A stretch of DNA of 64,000 bases from Cupriavidus laharis (GTDB taxonomy: Bacteria > Pseudomonadota > Gammaproteobacteria > Burkholderiales > Burkholderiaceae). The translations under genes and the position numbers were made by a program. The stretch is from positions 1 through 64,000 of the forward strand of contig NZ_CAJZAI010000010.1 in the NCBI RefSeq assembly GCF_914271435.1, read 5' to 3'. Shown here piece by piece: positions 49,443-58,889 of the stretch (its first letter is position 1; the number at the start of each line of letters is the position of its first letter). The notes beneath the pieces are model-generated. The model made no database searches. It was given only the letters and a program-made list of their open reading frames with translations, and was not told where the DNA came from.

Positions 49443-51653
49443 ATGTCGACCGCTTCCACTTCAGGCCTGCACCTGAAGACCCCTCACCGCGTGTTGCGCG
49501 ACGCGGTCGAATTGTTGTCCTCGATGCGCTTTGCGATTGCCTTGCTGACGGTGATCGCCATTGCCAGTGTGGTGGGTACCGTGCTCAAGCAGAACGAGCC
49601 ATACCCGAACTACGTGAACCAGTTCGGGCCGTTCTGGGCTGATGTTTTCCACGCGCTTTCGCTGCAAAAGGTCTATGGCTCGTGGTGGTTCCTGCTGATC
49701 CTGGCGTTCCTGGTGGTGTCCACGTCGCTGTGCCTCGTGCGCAACGCGCCCAAGATGATCGTCGACATGCGCTCGTGGAAGGACCATGTGCGCGAACGCA
49801 GCCTGCGCGCCTTCCACCACCGCGGCGAGTTCGAAGCCGCGCGGCCACGTGCGGAGGCCGTGGCGCGCGTCGGTGCACTGCTGCGCAACCGCGGCTACCG
49901 CATCCGGCAGGTCGAGCACGAAGGCGCCACGCTGCTGGCGGCGAAGGCCGGCGCGGCCAACAAGCTCGGCTACATCCTGGCGCACACCGCGATCGTGGTG
50001 ATCTGCATCGGTGGCTTGCTCGATGGCGACATGCTGATCCGCGCCCAGATGTGGTTCGGCGGCAAGACCCCGATCAGCGGCAATGCCGTCATCAGCGAGA
50101 TCCCGACGCAGCATCGCCTGTCGGCCAGCAATCCGGGCTTCCGCGGCAATGCCTTCGTGCCCGAAGGCTCGACGGTGTCCACGGCGATCCTGAACATTGC
50201 CGACGGCGCACTGGTGCAGGACCTGCCGTTCAACCTCACGCTCAAGAAGTTCACGATCGACTTCTACCCGACCGGCATGCCCAAGCTGTTCGCGTCGGAC
50301 GTGGTTGTGACCGACCGTGCCACCGGCAAGCAGACGCACGCCACGGTGAAGGTCAACGAACCGCTGATCGTCGATGGCATTGCCATCTACCAGTCGAGCT
50401 TCGAGGACGGCGGTTCGCAGCTGAAGTTCGTCGGCTACCCGATGCAGGGCAGCGGACACGGCACCTTCCCGTTCGCCGGAACCGTCGGTGGCAACGCGCC
50501 GCTGACCGGCACCGGCATGGCCGCCGACGCGGAAGGCCTGACGGTCGAGTTCAGCGACTTCCGCCTGATGAACATCGAGAACGTCACCGATGCCTCGGGC
50601 AAGCCTGACGCGCGTGGCGTGGCGCGCAAGTCGTTCAACGAAACCATCGAATCGCACCTGGGTGCAGCCGCCAGTGCGCAAAAGGAAAAGACGCTGCGCA
50701 ATGTCGGCCCGTCGGTGCAGTACAAGCTGCGCGACCGCAACGGCCAGGCGCGCGAGTTCAACAACTACATGGTGCCGGTACAGCTCGACGGCCAGTCGGT
50801 GTTCCTGGCCGGCATGCGCGAGTCGCCCAACGAGCCGTTCCGCTACCTGCGCATTCCGGCGGATGACCAGGGCAGCGTGGTCGACTGGATGCGCCTGCGC
50901 GCCGCGCTGCAGGATCGCGGCATGCGCGGCGAGGCGGCGCGCCGCTTTGCGCTGGCGTCGATGCCGGGCGCGGACAAGGCCGAGTTGCGCGGCCAGCTGG
51001 CCGAAAGCGCACTGCGTGCACTGGATCTGTTTGCTGGCGCCACCCGCCCCAATGCTGACTCTCCGCCGGGCGGCTTCACGGCGATCGCGGCTTTCCTGGA
51101 GAAGTCGGTGCCCGCGACGGAGCAGCAGAAGGCTGCCGATGTGCTGCTGAAGATCCTCAACGGGTCGATGTGGGAGCTGTGGCAAATCGCGCGTGCGCAA
51201 GACAAGCAGCCGGTGGTGCCGAACAGTGCGCAGAGCAGCGCGTTCCTGCAGCAATCGATCAACGCGCTGTCGGACAGCTTCTTCTATGGCGCGCCGGTCT
51301 TCCTGCAGCTCGACGACTTCAAGGAGATCAAGGCCAGCGTGTTCCAGATGACCCGTGCGCCGGGCAAGAACATCGTGTATCTTGGCTGTCTGCTGCTGGT
51401 GCTGGGCGTGTTCGCGATGTTCTATATCCGCGAGCGCCGCGTCTGGGTCTGGATCAAGGATCCGGGACATCATGCGGACTCCGCCGCATCGGCCGTGCCG
51501 ACCGAAGCGGCAGCGCCGGGCAGCCATGTGCTGATGGCCATGTCGACCCAGCGCCGCACGCTGGATTTCGAGAAGGAATTCGTCGCGTTGCGCGACGACA
51601 TCGGGCGCGCGGCCGGGGCCGACAAGGACGCCCCGACGCAGGCGCAGCATTGA
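49443..51653 (+). CDS. resB: cytochrome c biogenesis protein ResB (Ccs1)
   Basis: 736 residues. Three hydrophobic segments near the N-terminus (about 25-50, 75-100, 175-195), then a large periplasmic domain and a final segment near 640-660, the ResB plan. With CcsA it forms the System II synthetase that moves heme out and attaches it to apocytochrome CxxCH sites. The start at ATG 49443 gives MSTASTSGLHLKTPHRVLRD but lacks an obvious ribosome-binding site. The upstream in-frame extension crosses the terminator and is rejected. Confidence 0.93.
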   Translation: MSTASTSGLHLKTPHRVLRDAVELLSSMRFAIALLTVIAIASVVGTVLKQNEPYPNYVNQFGPFWADVFHALSLQKVYGSWWFLLILAFLVVSTSLCLVRNAPKMIVDMRSWKDHVRERSLRAFHHRGEFEAARPRAEAVARVGALLRNRGYRIRQVEHEGATLLAAKAGAANKLGYILAHTAIVVICIGGLLDGDMLIRAQMWFGGKTPISGNAVISEIPTQHRLSASNPGFRGNAFVPEGSTVSTAILNIADGALVQDLPFNLTLKKFTIDFYPTGMPKLFASDVVVTDRATGKQTHATVKVNEPLIVDGIAIYQSSFEDGGSQLKFVGYPMQGSGHGTFPFAGTVGGNAPLTGTGMAADAEGLTVEFSDFRLMNIENVTDASGKPDARGVARKSFNETIESHLGAAASAQKEKTLRNVGPSVQYKLRDRNGQAREFNNYMVPVQLDGQSVFLAGMRESPNEPFRYLRIPADDQGSVVDWMRLRAALQDRGMRGEAARRFALASMPGADKAELRGQLAESALRALDLFAGATRPNADSPPGGFTAIAAFLEKSVPATEQQKAADVLLKILNGSMWELWQIARAQDKQPVVPNSAQSSAFLQQSINALSDSFFYGAPVFLQLDDFKEIKASVFQMTRAPGKNIVYLGCLLLVLGVFAMFYIRERRVWVWIKDPGHHADSAASAVPTEAAAPGSHVLMAMSTQRRTLDFEKEFVALRDDIGRAAGADKDAPTQAQH

Positions 51654-51744
51654 ACCCGTCGGGCCGGGCAGTGGCGATCCTCGCCGGTCGCCTCCCGGTC
51701 TTCGTTGCACGGCCACGCGCTGTGCGCAGATCGCAGGTAACGCT

Positions 51745-52950
51745 ATGTCTTCTAACGTGAACCAGGCCGCCCGGCCGGCCATGCGGCCGGTAACTCCTGC
51801 CGATTCCGGCGCATTGGACGAGTCCTATCTTGAGCCTTCCTTCCTGCACCGGCTTACGTGGCTGGACTGGGCTTTCGCGCTGTTGCTGGCCGTAGGCGCG
51901 GGCGTGGCGCTATCTCGCTATGGCCAGTGGATGAACGGCTACGACAAGGCCGTGCTGATCGCTGCGGTGCCGACCTTCGCGTTGCTCGGCTGGCATTGGA
52001 AGCCGGTGCGCGCGCTGATGCCCGGGCTGGCCGTGCTGTCGCTGTTCGCCGTGCAGCTCTACCAGGGGCAGCTCGCGCGCGCCGACCAGGCTTTTTTCCT
52101 GAAATATTTCCTGTCGAGCCAGTCGGCCATCCTCTGGATGAGCGCGCTGGTGTTCCTGTCCACGCTGTTCTACTGGGTGGGCCTGGTCACGCGCTCGGCA
52201 ACCGGATACAGCATCGGCAGCAAGCTGTGCTGGGCCGCTGTGGTGCTCGGCTTCACGGGCCTCCTGGTGCGCTGGTACGAGTCGTACCTGGTCGGCACGG
52301 ACATCGGGCATATTCCCATCTCGAACCTTTATGAAGTGTTCGTGCTGTTCACGCTGATCACGTCGCTGTTCTACCTCTACTACGAAGGGCGCTACGCCAC
52401 GCGTGCGCTCGGGCCCTTCGTGATGCTGGTGGTGTCGGCTGCGGTGGGTTTCTTGCTGTGGTACACGGTCAGCCGCAATGCGCAGGAGATCCAGCCGCTG
52501 GTGCCGGCCCTGCAGAGCTGGTGGATGAAGATCCACGTACCGGCCAATTTCATTGGTTACGGCACGTTCGCGCTGGCCGCGATGGTGTCGTTGGCGTACC
52601 TGCTCAAGCAGCGCGGCATTCTGGCCGAACGGCTGCCGTCGCTGGAGGTGCTGGATGATGTGATGTACAAGGCCATCGCGATCGGCTTTGCCTTCTTCAC
52701 CATTGCCACTATCCTCGGTGCGCTGTGGGCTGCCGAGGCCTGGGGCGGCTACTGGAGCTGGGACCCAAAGGAGACCTGGGCGCTGATCGTCTGGCTGAAT
52801 TATGCGGCGTGGCTGCACATGCGGCTGATGAAGGGACTGCGCGGCACGGTTGCGGCCTGGTGGGCGCTGATGGGCCTGCTGGTCACGACGTTCGCCTTCC
52901 TGGGGGTCAATATGTTCCTGTCCGGCCTGCACAGCTACGGCGAATTGTGA
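51745..52950 (+). CDS. ccsB: cytochrome c biogenesis protein CcsA/CcsB (ResC)
   Basis: 401-residue membrane protein with about eight hydrophobic segments. The tryptophan-rich WWD motif WGGYWSWDPKETW (333-345) binds heme on the periplasmic side, and flanking histidines (IHVPANF, WLHM) are likely ligands. Partner of the ResB protein encoded 91 bases upstream. Naming varies between ccsA, ccsB and resC. Confidence 0.94.
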   Translation: MSSNVNQAARPAMRPVTPADSGALDESYLEPSFLHRLTWLDWAFALLLAVGAGVALSRYGQWMNGYDKAVLIAAVPTFALLGWHWKPVRALMPGLAVLSLFAVQLYQGQLARADQAFFLKYFLSSQSAILWMSALVFLSTLFYWVGLVTRSATGYSIGSKLCWAAVVLGFTGLLVRWYESYLVGTDIGHIPISNLYEVFVLFTLITSLFYLYYEGRYATRALGPFVMLVVSAAVGFLLWYTVSRNAQEIQPLVPALQSWWMKIHVPANFIGYGTFALAAMVSLAYLLKQRGILAERLPSLEVLDDVMYKAIAIGFAFFTIATILGALWAAEAWGGYWSWDPKETWALIVWLNYAAWLHMRLMKGLRGTVAAWWALMGLLVTTFAFLGVNMFLSGLHSYGEL

Positions 52951-52977
52951 TGCTTGCGTTGCTCGCGTAGCGAAGAG

Positions 52978-53004
52978 AACCTGCCCGATGGGCAGGTTTT
53001 TTTT
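52978..53004 (+). terminator. resB-ccsB operon terminator
   Basis: Perfect arms aacctgccc (52978-52986) and gggcaggtt (52990-52998), loop gat, then a run of T to 53004. Confidence 0.95.
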
Positions 53005-53012
53005 CGCCCGCA

Positions 53013-53041
53013 GGGAATAAAGGCGTCACATCCGGTGTTTA
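53013..53041 (+). promoter_or_regulatory. candidate ECF sigma promoter
   Basis: gGGAATAAA (53013-53021) followed, with GGAAT-N16 spacing, by GTGTTTA (53035-53041). The pattern resembles ECF-type promoters with a GGAA-like -35. It precedes the lipoprotein and the ECF sigma gene and may be autoregulated. Inference only. Confidence 0.4.
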
Positions 53042-53092
53042 CTGGAGGAACGGTGCCGGCTGGCGGCACCGGCTTGCATGGAGAAGAACATC

Positions 53093-53536
53093 ATGGCACG
53101 TCTGCGTCGTCCTACCGCTGTATCGCTGTTTCGTCCCGCTGCACTAGCCCTTGGCTGCGCCTCCGTCCTGCTCGCCGCCTGTTCGGGCATGGGTGGCATG
53201 GGCGGCATGGGTGGCGCCGGCAGCATGCCGCCCACCGTCAAGGTGACGAACGGCGTGCTGACCGACCCGCAAGGGCTGACGCTGTACACGTTCGACCGCG
53301 ACACCAAGGACAGCGGCAAGAGCGCCTGCAATGGCCAATGCGCGGCCAACTGGCCGCCGTTGATGGCAGCACCGGGCACCAGCGCCTCGGGCAGCTACAC
53401 CATCGTCACCCGTGACGATGGCAGCAAGCAATGGGCCTACCGCGGCATGCCGCTGTATCGCTTCGCCAAGGATGCCAAGGCGGGCGATCGGGCCGGCGAC
53501 AACATCAACAATGTCTGGCACGTCGCCAAGCCCTGA
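53093..53536 (+). CDS. lipoprotein with Yx(F/W)xxD-type repeats
   Basis: 147 residues. Lipoprotein signal peptide with lipobox LLAAC (lipidated C30), then a short GMGGMGGMGG repeat. The mature part has LTLYTFDRDTKDSGKSACNG and, further on, MPLYRFAKDAKAGDRAGD, the paired motif of the Lipoprotein_15 (COG4315) family of unknown function. ATG 53093 has ggag upstream; an ATG 15 bases earlier overlaps that site. It directly precedes the ECF sigma gene, 31 bases away. Confidence 0.85.
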   Translation: MARLRRPTAVSLFRPAALALGCASVLLAACSGMGGMGGMGGAGSMPPTVKVTNGVLTDPQGLTLYTFDRDTKDSGKSACNGQCAANWPPLMAAPGTSASGSYTIVTRDDGSKQWAYRGMPLYRFAKDAKAGDRAGDNINNVWHVAKP

Positions 53537-53567
53537 CCGGCCAGCGACGGATTGAGTCCGGCAAGGC

Positions 53568-54110
53568 ATGGACGGGTTTGAGGGCCAGCTGGTGGCGCTG
53601 GCGCCGCGCCTGCGGCGCCACGCGCGTGGCCTGACCAGGGATGTGGCGCAGGCCGACGACCTCGTGCAGGACACGCTGGAGCGCGCGTTGCGTTATCGCT
53701 GGCGCTTTCGCCTTCGCCCGGGAGCGTGGTGGGGCGATGGTGCCGATGGCCTGCTGCCGTGGCTGCTCACGTTGATGCACCGCCTCCGGCTGAATGCCGT
53801 GCGCAGGAAGGAGCTTGTGGTGACCACCGAAACCCTGCCGGACGTCAGTGGCCCGGCCACCGACCCTGGGCTTCGGCGCGACCTGCTGCAGGCGCTCGCG
53901 GAACTGCCCGAGGCCCAGCGCGCGGTGCTGCTGCTGGTCAGCCTGGAGCAGTTCACCTATGCCGAAGCGGCCCAGGTGCTGAACGTTCCGGTTGGCACCG
54001 TGATGTCCCGCCTGGCGCGGGCGCGCGAACACATGCGCGCCTTGCTGGACGGCACGCGTCAGCCGGCCCCGGTCGCGGAGGCCGGTACGACGCTGCAGCG
54101 AGTGAAATGA
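53568..54110 (+). CDS. ECF-type RNA polymerase sigma factor
   Basis: 180 residues with sigma region 2 (about 10-80, DVAQADDLVQDTLERALRYR) and region 4 (about 115-170, FTYAEAAQVLNVPVGTVMSR helix-turn-helix). No other domains. The stop overlaps the start of the next gene (ATGA), the usual sigma/anti-sigma coupling. Likely senses envelope stress through that partner; the stimulus is unknown. Confidence 0.9.
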   Translation: MDGFEGQLVALAPRLRRHARGLTRDVAQADDLVQDTLERALRYRWRFRLRPGAWWGDGADGLLPWLLTLMHRLRLNAVRRKELVVTTETLPDVSGPATDPGLRRDLLQALAELPEAQRAVLLLVSLEQFTYAEAAQVLNVPVGTVMSRLARAREHMRALLDGTRQPAPVAEAGTTLQRVK

Positions 54111-54940
54111 TGTCCCCGATCCACGAAGCCGACCTGCATGCCTACGCCGACGGCCAGTTGAGCGGCCGCCGCCGCGCGGCCGTGGAGGCATACCTCGCCG
54201 AGCGGCCCGACATCGCGGCGCGCGTGGCCGCGTGGCGCCGTCAGGCTGAGGCGTTACACGGCGCGCTCGATGGCGTGCTCAACGAGCCCGTGCCGCTCGT
54301 GGCCCTGCCAGAGCCGCTGCGTGGCGGCACTCCGCGGCGCGACGGTGTGGCCAGCCGTTGGCGCACCGGATGGATTGCGGTGTGTGCTTCGGTCGCCTCG
54401 CTGGCAGTGGGCGGAACGATTGGCTGGCTTGCTCGCGACCGCATGGCCGACGGTGTCGCCCTTGCCATGGCCCCGGGCGAGCGCTTTGCGCGCGATGCGT
54501 TGGTCTCGCACGTGGTCTATGCGCCTGAAGTGCGCCACCCGGTGGAGGTGCCAGCCAGCGACGAGGCTCACCTGATCGCGTGGCTGTCCAAGCGGCTGGG
54601 GGCGCCACTGCAAGTGCCGGACCTGCGCCCGCAGGGCTTTCACCTGATCGGCGGCCGCCTGGGCGTGGCCGAAGGCGGGCCGTCCGCGATCCTCATGTAC
54701 GAAGCCGACGACGGAACGCGCCTGTCGCTGCAACTGCGCCGTATGGCGCAAGGCACGCCCGATACCGGTTTCCGGCTCGAGCGGATGCCGCAGGCCGCCC
54801 CTGGCAGGGGGGCAGGCGCCATGGCGTTCTACTGGATCGACCGCAGCCTCGGCTTCGCGCTGGCCGGGCAGGTGGATCGCGCACGGCTGCTGACGCTGGC
54901 GCAGTCGGTGTACCAGCAATACCAGGGCCAGGGCGGGTAG
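54107..54940 (+). CDS. membrane anti-sigma factor
   Basis: 277 residues. The N-terminal cytoplasmic part (HEADLHAYADGQLSGRRRAA) is like anti-sigma domains but has no CxxC zinc pair. One membrane segment (about 90-108) is followed by a periplasmic domain of about 165 residues. It would hold the sigma factor inactive until a periplasmic signal arrives. ATG 54107 overlaps the sigma stop; ATG 54110 is the alternative. msrP starts 111 bases downstream with no terminator between. Confidence 0.85.
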   Translation: MMSPIHEADLHAYADGQLSGRRRAAVEAYLAERPDIAARVAAWRRQAEALHGALDGVLNEPVPLVALPEPLRGGTPRRDGVASRWRTGWIAVCASVASLAVGGTIGWLARDRMADGVALAMAPGERFARDALVSHVVYAPEVRHPVEVPASDEAHLIAWLSKRLGAPLQVPDLRPQGFHLIGGRLGVAEGGPSAILMYEADDGTRLSLQLRRMAQGTPDTGFRLERMPQAAPGRGAGAMAFYWIDRSLGFALAGQVDRARLLTLAQSVYQQYQGQGG

Positions 54941-55051
54941 GCGCACCGGCCACGATCCGGCAGCAAGGAAAAAGACTGTCAGGAATGGCCAGCACTATCC
55001 GACCAAGGGAAAGTCCAATCCCCGGGCCGTTCGAAGCATCAAGGAACAACC

Positions 55052-56059
55052 ATGCTGATCCCCTCTCCGAAGTGGCTGCGCGGTGACGATATCGCCGCCT
55101 CCGAGATCACGCCGCGCCACGTGTTCGCCGCACGCCGTCGCCTGCTCGCGCTTGCCGCTGCCGGTACCGCTGGTGCCGCGCTGAGCCCCTGGCTCACGCG
55201 TGAAGCCCGCGCCCAGCAGGGCCGGCACGGGCCAAAGCTGGCGGCTACGCCCAACAATGCCTACGTGGTGACGGAAAAGCGCACGCCCTACGAGGACGTG
55301 ACCACCTACAACAACTTCTACGAATTCGGCACCGACAAGTCCGATCCGGCGCGCAATGCCGGCACGCTGCGGCCGCGGCCGTGGCAGGTGGCGGTCGAAG
55401 GGCTGGTGAAGAAGCCCAAGGTCTATGACCTCGATGAACTGGTCAAGCTCGCGCCGATGGAGGAGCGCGTGTACCGCCTGCGCTGCGTGGAAGGCTGGTC
55501 GATGGTGATTCCGTGGCTCGGCTATCCGCTGTCCGAGTTGATCCGCCGCGTGGAGCCGCAGCCGGGCGCGAAGTACGTGCAGTTCATCACCCTCGCCGAC
55601 AAGAAGCAGATGCCCGGCATCAGCAGTTCGGTGCTGGACTGGCCCTACAGCGAGGGCCTGCGCATGGATGAGGCGATGCATCCGCTGGCGCTGCTGACCT
55701 TCGGCCTCTATGGCGAAGTGCTGCCGAACCAGAACGGCGCGCCGGTGCGCGTGGTGCTGCCGTGGAAGTACGGCTTCAAGAGCGCCAAGTCCATCGTGAA
55801 GATCCGCTTCGTCGACAGGCAGCCGCCGACGAGCTGGAACCTGGCGGCGCCGCAGGAGTACGGTTTCTACTCGAACGTGAACCCGGACGTGGACCATCCG
55901 CGCTGGAGCCAGGCCACGGAACGGCGCATCGGCGAGGATAGCGGCGGCGGCGGCTTTGCCGCGCTGTTCGCGCCCAAGCGCAAGACGCTCCCGTTCAACG
56001 GCTACGGCCAGCAGGTGGCGTCGCTGTACCAGGGCATGGACCTGAGGAAGTTCTTCTGA
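55052..56059 (+). CDS. msrP: protein-methionine-sulfoxide reductase catalytic subunit MsrP
   Basis: 335 residues of the YedY molybdenum-cofactor family. The Tat signal has [11 protein letters not shown] after R28, with cleavage near ARA-Q (52-54). C145 in [10 protein letters not shown] is the expected cofactor ligand. It reduces oxidised methionines in periplasmic proteins using electrons from quinol via MsrQ. The stop overlaps the msrQ start. Placement after an ECF sigma/anti-sigma pair suggests control by envelope or chlorine-type oxidative stress. Confidence 0.95.
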   Translation: MLIPSPKWLRGDDIAASEITPRHVFAARRRLLALAAAGTAGAALSPWLTREARAQQGRHGPKLAATPNNAYVVTEKRTPYEDVTTYNNFYEFGTDKSDPARNAGTLRPRPWQVAVEGLVKKPKVYDLDELVKLAPMEERVYRLRCVEGWSMVIPWLGYPLSELIRRVEPQPGAKYVQFITLADKKQMPGISSSVLDWPYSEGLRMDEAMHPLALLTFGLYGEVLPNQNGAPVRVVLPWKYGFKSAKSIVKIRFVDRQPPTSWNLAAPQEYGFYSNVNPDVDHPRWSQATERRIGEDSGGGGFAALFAPKRKTLPFNGYGQQVASLYQGMDLRKFF

Positions 56060-56751
56060 TGGGCAGGGCTGACATGACGATCTCGCAACCGGCCTCCACA
56101 CGTGCGGCAGGCGCGGCGCGGGGCGGCAAAGCCAGCGGGCTGGCGGCGTTGCCGCAGTCGCAGGTGCGCATTCTCAAGGTGGCCATCTGGCTGCTGGCGA
56201 TGCTGCCGTTCGTGCGCCTGCTGTACCTGGGTGCCACCAGCCAGTTCGGCGCCAACCCGCTGGAGTTCGTCACGCGCTCCACCGGCACGTGGACGCTGGT
56301 CATGCTGTGCGCGACGCTGGCTGTCACGCCGCTGCGCCGCCTCACGGGCTGGAACTGGCTGGTGCGGATGCGGCGCATGCTGGGGCTGTTCGCGTTCTTC
56401 TATGGCCTGCAGCACTTCCTGCTGTGGATCGGCGTCGACCGCGGCTTCGATCTTGCCTACATGCTGAAGGACGTCGCCAAGCGGCCGTTCATCACGGTCG
56501 GCTTCACGGCCTTTGTGCTGATGATCCCGCTGGCGCTGACGTCTACCAACGGCATGGTGCGGCGCCTCGGTGGCAAGCGCTGGCAGGCGCTGCACAAGTC
56601 CGTCTATGCGATCGCGGTGCTGGCCATCCTGCACTACTGGTGGCACAAGGCCGGCAAGAACGACTTCAGCGAGGTGTCGATCTACGCCGCGGTGGTGTTC
56701 GTGCTGCTGGGGCTGCGCCTTTGGTGGCGTTGGCGGCCGGCCGCCAGCTGA
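56059..56751 (+). CDS. msrQ: heme-binding membrane subunit MsrQ
   Basis: 230 residues with about six hydrophobic segments and conserved histidines (LQHFLLW, ALHKSVYAI, LHYWWHKAG) for heme b. It passes quinol electrons to MsrP. ATG 56059 overlaps the msrP stop (TGATG); ATG 56074 is an alternative. Converges with lysA. Confidence 0.93.
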   Translation: MGRADMTISQPASTRAAGAARGGKASGLAALPQSQVRILKVAIWLLAMLPFVRLLYLGATSQFGANPLEFVTRSTGTWTLVMLCATLAVTPLRRLTGWNWLVRMRRMLGLFAFFYGLQHFLLWIGVDRGFDLAYMLKDVAKRPFITVGFTAFVLMIPLALTSTNGMVRRLGGKRWQALHKSVYAIAVLAILHYWWHKAGKNDFSEVSIYAAVVFVLLGLRLWWRWRPAAS

Positions 56752-56778
56752 GGCGGGCAGGCCGGGCCGGAAGGCGGA

Positions 56779-58038
56779 TCAGTCCTGCAGCAGGCGCTCG
56801 TCGCGGAACAGGTCTTCGACCAGTTCGCGCTCGCGCACCAGGTGGGCCTTGTCGCCGTCGACCATGACTTCGGCGGCGCGCGGACGGGTGTTGTAGTTGG
56901 AGCTCATCACGAAGCCGTAGGCACCCGCCGACATCACCGCCAGCAGGTCGCCTGGCTGGATGGCCAGCGAGCGGTCGCGGCCGAGCCAGTCGCCCGATTC
57001 GCACACGGGGCCGACGATGTCGTAAGTGACCGGCGACGCGCTGTTTGCCTGGACTGGCTCGATGCGGTGGTAGGCCTCATACATGGCGGGGCGCGCCAGG
57101 TCGTTCATGGCGGCGTCGACGATGCAGAAGTTCTTGGCCGCGCCGGGCTTGAGGAATTCGACCTGGGTCAGCAGCACGCCGGCATTGCCTACGAGCGAGC
57201 GGCCCGGCTCGAACAGCACCTCGCGGTGGCCATGGCCGCGTGCGGCCACGCGGTCGAGCAGCGTGGTGGCAAAGCCTGTGATGTCCGGCGGGGTCTCGTC
57301 GGCGTAGGTGATGCCCAGGCCGCCGCCGACGTCGATGTGTTCCAGCACGATGCCTTCGCGTTCCAGGGCTTCGACCACGTCGAGCACCTTGTCGAGCGCC
57401 TCCAGGTACGGCGCCACTTCGGTGATCTGCGATCCGATGTGGCAGTCGATGCCGGTGATCTCGATATGCGGCAACGCTGCGGCGGCCCGGTACGTGGGCA
57501 GCACGTCCTCGAAGGCGATGCCGAACTTGTTGCCCTTCAGGCCCGTGGAAATGTACGGGTGGGTCTTGGCGTCCACGTCGGGGTTGATGCGCAGCGACAC
57601 GCGCGCGCGCTTGCCCACCTGGCCGGCCACGGCATTGAGGCGGTCCAGTTCGGGAATCGATTCGACGTTGAAGCAGCGCACGTCATGTGCCAGCGCGAAC
57701 TCCATTTCCGCCGCGTTCTTGCCCACGCCCGAGAACACCACCTTGCGCGGATCGCCGCCGGCCGCCAGCACGCGCTTGAGCTCGCCGCCCGAGACGATGT
57801 CGAAGCCCGCGCCCAGCCGGGCGAACACCTGCAGCACCGCCAGGTTCGAGTTGGCCTTCATGGCGTACTGCACCTGCGCCTTGCGGCCCTGGCAGGCGGC
57901 GGCGTAGCCCTGGTAGGCGGCCGTCAGCGCCGCGCGCGAGTACACGTAGGTCGGCGTGCCGAATTCGGCGGCAATCTGCGCCAGCGGCACCTGTTCGGCC
58001 ACAAGGGCGCCGTCCTGGCGATGGAAAAATGCGGTCAT
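56779..58038 (-). CDS. lysA: diaminopimelate decarboxylase
   Basis: 419 residues; the last step of lysine synthesis, meso-diaminopimelate to lysine. PLP-binding K61 in YAMKANSN, the HIGSQ motif, GGGLGITY for the phosphate, and GPVCESGDW with the active-site cysteine from the second subunit are present. The start ATG 58038 gives MTAFFHRQDG; a longer in-frame form overlaps lptM. Two bases separate it from the lptM stop. Confidence 0.96.
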   Translation of the reverse strand: MTAFFHRQDGALVAEQVPLAQIAAEFGTPTYVYSRAALTAAYQGYAAACQGRKAQVQYAMKANSNLAVLQVFARLGAGFDIVSGGELKRVLAAGGDPRKVVFSGVGKNAAEMEFALAHDVRCFNVESIPELDRLNAVAGQVGKRARVSLRINPDVDAKTHPYISTGLKGNKFGIAFEDVLPTYRAAAALPHIEITGIDCHIGSQITEVAPYLEALDKVLDVVEALEREGIVLEHIDVGGGLGITYADETPPDITGFATTLLDRVAARGHGHREVLFEPGRSLVGNAGVLLTQVEFLKPGAAKNFCIVDAAMNDLARPAMYEAYHRIEPVQANSASPVTYDIVGPVCESGDWLGRDRSLAIQPGDLLAVMSAGAYGFVMSSNYNTRPRAAEVMVDGDKAHLVRERELVEDLFRDERLLQD

Positions 58039-58040
58039 GG

Positions 58041-58274
58041 TTACCTGGTGGTGGGGGCGTCGGAGGAGGCCGGAGACGTGGTGGGTTCTGCCGGCACCGC
58101 TGGTGCCGCCGGTGCCGCCTCGGGGCGGCTCAGACCCGGATCGGGCATGGACGGCGCCGTCGGCTCGGGCGGGCGCTTGGGCATGGTCAGCGGCCCGCGA
58201 ATGCCGCATCCGCCCAGCAGGGGCATCGCAAGGCCGGCGGCAAACGCCGATACAATCGCAACACGACGGAGCAT
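58041..58274 (-). CDS. lptM: small lipoprotein LptM (YifL-like)
   Basis: 77 residues: a signal peptide with lipobox LLGGC (lipidated C23), the conserved GCGIRGPLTMP motif directly after it, then a Pro/Ala-rich tail. LptM assists assembly of the LptDE lipopolysaccharide translocon in E. coli. lptM-lysA-(divergent) cyaY is a common arrangement. aagga lies upstream of the ATG. Confidence 0.88.
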   Translation of the reverse strand: MLRRVAIVSAFAAGLAMPLLGGCGIRGPLTMPKRPPEPTAPSMPDPGLSRPEAAPAAPAVPAEPTTSPASSDAPTTR

Positions 58275-58475
58275 CGGGTCGTCCTTGAAAGCGGTTGGGA
58301 AAGCTGTCGGACCGGCAGCCGGCGTGTCGTCCGCGGCCGCCGCCAGAGTTCCAGGGCATGGCCGGAATCCGGGAATCCTCAACAAACAAAGCCGGCCGCT
58401 GCAAGTGCCCCATGCGGTATCCCATGCGGAACAGCAAGGCGGGCAGGGCTGGCGCCGGCGGTCTTGGAGTTTAGC

Positions 58476-58811
58476 ATGCCCCCCTTGAGTGAAAGCGAGT
58501 TCCTGACCCTGGCGGGCAAGGAGCTGGACCGTATCGAAGCCGCGGTGGAAGCCGCTGCTGACGCGGCCGACGCCGACATCGAAATCAGCCGTACCGGCAA
58601 CGTGATGGAACTGGAATTCGAGAATGGCTCCAAGATCATCATCAACAGCCAGGCGCCAATGCAGGAGTTGTGGGTGGCGGCGCGTTCGGGCGGGTTCCAT
58701 TTCCGCCGCGACGGCGAGCGCTGGGTCGATACGCGCAGCGGCGACGAGTTGTACGCAGCACTGTCCGGCTACGTGAGCCAGCAGGCGGAAGTGGCGCTCA
58801 AGCTGAGCTGA
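58476..58811 (+). CDS. cyaY: iron donor protein CyaY (frataxin)
   Basis: 111 residues with the frataxin fold: an acidic first helix, then VMELEFENGSKIIINSQAPM and QELWVAARSGGFHF. It binds iron and modulates Fe-S cluster assembly. ATG 58476 is preceded by ttggag. Divergent from lptM-lysA with a 201-base spacer. Confidence 0.94.
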   Translation: MPPLSESEFLTLAGKELDRIEAAVEAAADAADADIEISRTGNVMELEFENGSKIIINSQAPMQELWVAARSGGFHFRRDGERWVDTRSGDELYAALSGYVSQQAEVALKLS

Positions 58812-58838
58812 CGCGCTGCGTTACACGTTATCCAATGA

Positions 58839-58870
58839 AAAAAGCCGGCCCTGCGTGGCCGGCTTCTTCT
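58839..58870. terminator. bidirectional terminator between cyaY and mrcA
   Basis: Arms aagccggcc (58843-58851) and ggccggctt (58858-58866), A-rich on the left and ttcttctt on the right. It serves the convergent cyaY and mrcA genes. Confidence 0.8.
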
Positions 58871-58889
58871 TGCCTGGAGGCAGTTGCGC

